Made by a program: the position numbers and the translations under genes. Positions 61,378 through 64,000 of a DNA stretch of 64,000 bases are shown one piece after another. The stretch spans positions 20,876-84,875 of the forward strand of contig JAGVSM010001273.1 of NCBI GenBank assembly GCA_022494885.1, read 5' to 3'. Source of the DNA: Micrasema longulum (Eukaryota > Arthropoda > Insecta > Trichoptera > Brachycentridae). Numbering within the stretch: the first letter of the stretch is position 1; each line of letters begins with the position of its first letter. The notes below the pieces were generated by a model, which was given only the letters and a program-made list of their open reading frames with translations, had not been told where the DNA came from and did not search any database.

Positions 61378-61655
61378 CGGATCATTCGCTCTACATGTCC
61401 AAACCAGCGCAGTGCTCCTTTCTTGATTGTGTCGATAATGCTTAATCTCAGCCTTATGGTACACCACATTCGATTTACCGACATTTATCGGCAAATCGCT
61501 TCCCTTGCATACGTCGTAGACCTTTCTTACCGAGAACTGCAGTTCTTTTTTGTTGTTAGCAAGATGCACGGCATCATCAACATACAAAAGACAATTGACA
61601 TTTAAATCACCCATTTTCGCTCCCATTCCAAAAATAAGAAAATTATAATACAAGT
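61378..61655 (-). pseudogene. LINE K (RTE-like) RT core joined to C-terminus by an internal deletion
   Basis: The minus-strand frame reads GAKMGDLNVNCLLYVDDAVH, LANNKKELQFSVRKVYD and PINVGKSNVV. YVDD is the RT catalytic box and GKS the following motif. In a second frame, IIDTIKKGALRWFGHVERM follows within a few bases of the GKSNVV segment. In LINE K this motif should lie well over 100 residues further on, so the intervening thumb has been deleted. This is the only LINE K catalytic core in the window. Confidence 0.75.
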
Positions 61656-61989
61656 AAACGTTGTTTTTAATAAGCTTTGGCTAAGCGTCCGTTAGGCATT
61701 TGAATCCCGGCAATTAATGCACATCTAAGCCCTCCAATTAAAAAGCTGATTTAACTATTAGGCGGTGAAATAATACACTGGATTGTGGAAGCATAGTTTA
61801 CATTTTGTTTTATCAAAAAACACCCTCTGAATCTTAATAATAATTTTCATGGACCAGAAACAAATGACTATTTTTATTGATATCTACCTGCTATCTACCA
61901 ATATATTGGATGTCTACACTAATATCTTTAATTTTCTTATTATTAAAGAATAATTTATTTTTTTAATTCAAAATATAAATATATTTACC
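61656..61989. other. No recognisable gene
   Basis: AT-rich, no signature. Confidence 0.45.
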
Positions 61990-62240
61990 TATAAGCTTCT
62001 ACCCGCGACTTCGCTCGCACGACATTTGATAGAAGTTAGTTAATTTATTCGTTTCTCGTTTCACAATAAGAGTTTTCCCGATGGAGTTATTTATTTTTTC
62101 GGGATAAAAGTAGCCTGTATCGATTGCTGGTCCTCCAACTAGTTGTATGCAAAAAAATGTCAGTCCGTTAGTCCATGGCGACGTAGCATAGTTTAATTTT
62201 TTAAAGATATAACTCCACTTTCGCATTTATAATATTAGTA
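61990..62240 (-). repeat. Insect-type interspersed repeat
   Basis: TTCTACCCGCGACTTCGCTC, TTTTCGGGATAAAAGTAGCC, TCAGTCCGTTAGTCC and CGCATTTATAATATTAGTAT are, from memory, words common to repeats in many insect genomes. Here the segment sits directly downstream of the RTE-like ORF at 62257-62490, so it may be that element's 3' UTR. A Helitron-type origin is an alternative. Confidence 0.5.
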
Positions 62241-62256
62241 TGTATTCTACTTGTTA

Positions 62257-62490
62257 TCATTCCTCTCCCCGATGGAGGTTGGATATCATCGTAGCAATCC
62301 TCACTTTGTTGGTAGCAGCCCTGAACATGGACTGAGTGCTGCAATGGAGCCAGTCACGCAAGTTCTTTAGCCAAGAGATGCGCCTTCTACCTACACTGCG
62401 TCTTCCTTCAATCCCAGCCTGTAGAATGACTTGTAAAATGTCATATTTTTCGCCTCTCTTCACATGCCCAAAGTACCTACTCAAGTTTTC
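62257..62490 (-). pseudogene. LINE P (RTE-like) C-terminal ORF
   Basis: A 75-codon frame without interruption reads MSRYFGHVKRGEKYDILQVI, LQAGIEGRRSVGRRRISWLK, NLRDWLHCSTQSMFRAATNK and ends NLHRGEE. FGHVxRxxKYxxLQ...GRRSxGRRxxSWLKNLRxW is the C-terminal signature of an RTE-like LINE common in insects. 5'-truncated, otherwise intact, so probably young. Confidence 0.75.
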
Positions 62491-62524
62491 TTTTATTTAT
62501 TGTCTTCAGTACAATTAATTTTTT

Positions 62525-62742
62525 TATATATACGCCCAATGGGCATTTTTAAGGACATACTTATGCATAGAAAATTATTATAAAAAAATGTAGAAAGACA
62601 CAATGGTATATAGTAGGCTTTGTAGGAGTGAAAGCGGAAGAGGTGTTTATAATTTAATTTGATTCGGAAATCGTTTGAAAGTAGACGACTTGTTATCAAA
62701 TAAATTATGACTGGTATGTTTGTTGGCAGACATACCAGTAAA
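62525..62742 (-). pseudogene. LINE A 3' end, copy
   Basis: TTTATATATACGCCCAATGG, then GAAAGACACAATGG, GTGAAAGCGGAAGAGG, GACTGGTATGTTTGTTGGCA, matching 30395-30610. Hairpin GCCCAATGGGC at 62534-62544. ACATACCAGT repeats at the upper break. Confidence 0.8.
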
Positions 62743-64000
62743 TAAATGGATACTACAAAATACCAATATTATTTTACATAGAAAGAGCCATAGAATTAAG
62801 AATTAATTCTATGGAAAGAGCTGTCTAGTAAAAAATTACATCCAACTGTCAAATGAAGTCGAATATATTTGCCATCTATCGGAATTTATCTAAACTAGAT
62901 ATGTCTGAAAGGTTCTATTTTCTGCTAATTTTTTGTAAGATATAACAAAAAACATAGGTATTATACGCTGACTTAGGAGGTTTATTATTTTTATTTATCA
63001 ATAATTTTATGAACAAATAAATATAATGTTTTTTTATTTCATATGGATTTTTAATAAATAATGAAAAATGATCTGCAAATTTAAGGATCAGTGTATTTTT
63101 ATATTGAGTGATAGAGTAAATCTTATATTTTTAAAAAAAGACATATGTTAATGCACCAGTTTTTTTTGGCAACTGTTTAATTTTTAAGTTTACGCATTTA
63201 AAGTTCATTCCCGTCTGTCACCAAAAATCATGGGTTAAATAATTCAATCAGTAAGAAACTCCAAATGGTCCCCTTGCATTATCAGCTAATAGTGCCTTGT
63301 ATCATCAAGGTAATAATACACCGCCGGCTTATAGTCACTTATACCAACAAAAACCATTCTATGATTATCAATCACGAAGTTAGCTACAGTTTACAGCAAT
63401 ACAACTGGGCATAGGTACTCAGGTCGAGAATTACAAGAGCAAACCGAAACCATCTGTTACACGTTTGTTGTTAAACCGAAAACTTGGAATGCCATTGTTC
63501 TATGCAATAAAGCGAAATGGCATCTCTATAAGCGGGAGCGAATTTTAATTCTAAGCTAAAGCGAATTTTAATTCTAGCTTTTTAAAGAACAGATGCTAGT
63601 TTCACCCTCCCCACTCCAGTTTTCTCCCTTGCAGAAGTAAGGAACCATTTGGTTTTTTTAAATATTATTTTTTCATTGTGGTTTATAGTCGTATATTAAA
63701 TTCTTTTACTCATACTGATCATTGTTCAATCATTTGTTATTTTCTAAAGTGACAGGATTTAATTTGACATACAATATGCCTATGAGAATATAATAACATA
63801 CACATGGTGTATGTAATTATATTCTACTCTAATTAAAAATCTTCAATTTATTTATTGAGAATAAACAAATTTGGGATGTATGGCATTCAATATCATGGTG
63901 TAAAGGAATACATATTTTAAAAGAACATATCGTCTTAATCCTAAAACAATGATGGATGTATGAAAAATACGACTCTGACATTCTTTTATATTTTATCTTG
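62743..64000. other. No recognisable gene; one short tandem duplication
   Basis: AT-rich to the end of the window. AGCGAATTTTAATTCTA occurs twice in tandem at 63537-63580. No LINE, SINE or coding motif seen. Confidence 0.45.

Noticed and set aside
61207..61605. 132-codon plus-strand ORF
   Set aside because: Antisense to the LINE K RT fragment, whose minus-strand frame carries YVDD and GHVERM.

Overview
This window looks like repeat-dense, AT-rich eukaryotic intergenic DNA, most likely from an insect. The evidence is many decayed non-LTR retrotransposons of several families, a mariner, Penelope-like elements with a GIY-YIG endonuclease, a Tigger-like transposase tail, two tRNA-derived SINE families, hAT-type and THAP-domain DNA transposons, and a short repeat with signatures common in insect genomes (CCCGCGACTTCGC, ATAAAAGTAGCC, TATAATATTAGTA). 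There is no operon structure, no bacterial signal and no intact cellular gene. The only candidate host-type coding sequence is a broken two-exon THAP zinc-finger domain at 23.3-24.1 kb.

Layout. 0-8.5 kb: LINE 3' ends in both orientations, a 1.0-kb transposon carrying a THAP exon (1401-2408), an ~800-bp (ATTCATTT)n array inside an older repeat, and an RTE-like LINE (6807-8182) interrupted exactly by a 766-bp insertion with a 12-bp target duplication. 8.5-20 kb: SINEs, LINE tails, an LTR-like piece, a 253-bp near-perfect hairpin (13114-13366), and a Penelope-like element inside a LINE (16.4-17.5 kb). 20-24 kb: Penelope-like 3' regions with hammerhead-ribozyme-like motifs, then the THAP remnant. 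24-29 kb: the sparsest part, with an RTE-like LINE 3' UTR holding tandem motifs. 29-38.6 kb: LINE inside SINE, LINE inside LINE, a dead mariner, a Tigger-like element with 19-bp perfect inverted ends, and the second THAP-exon transposon. 39-53 kb: densest nesting, including a 2.1-kb inverted-repeat element, a non-autonomous hAT with an 8-bp target duplication, a Penelope-like element interrupted by a LINE, a 241-codon LINE ORF, and an R1-type LINE insertion with a 14-bp target duplication. 53-64 kb: AT-rich sequence with scattered LINE, SINE and Penelope fragments.

The dominant undescribed component is a ~405-bp repeat, called F here, at about 19 loci. It occurs head-to-tail, head-to-head and as mosaics, and is built from short palindromes. 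F+ is the strand on which CACAGTGTG is followed by CATAAGCCCTG. Other local names: LINE A-P, SINE1, SINE2, T (inverted-repeat transposon) and THAP-P (THAP-exon transposon). These names are mine; family assignments come from reading translations and motifs, not from a database search.
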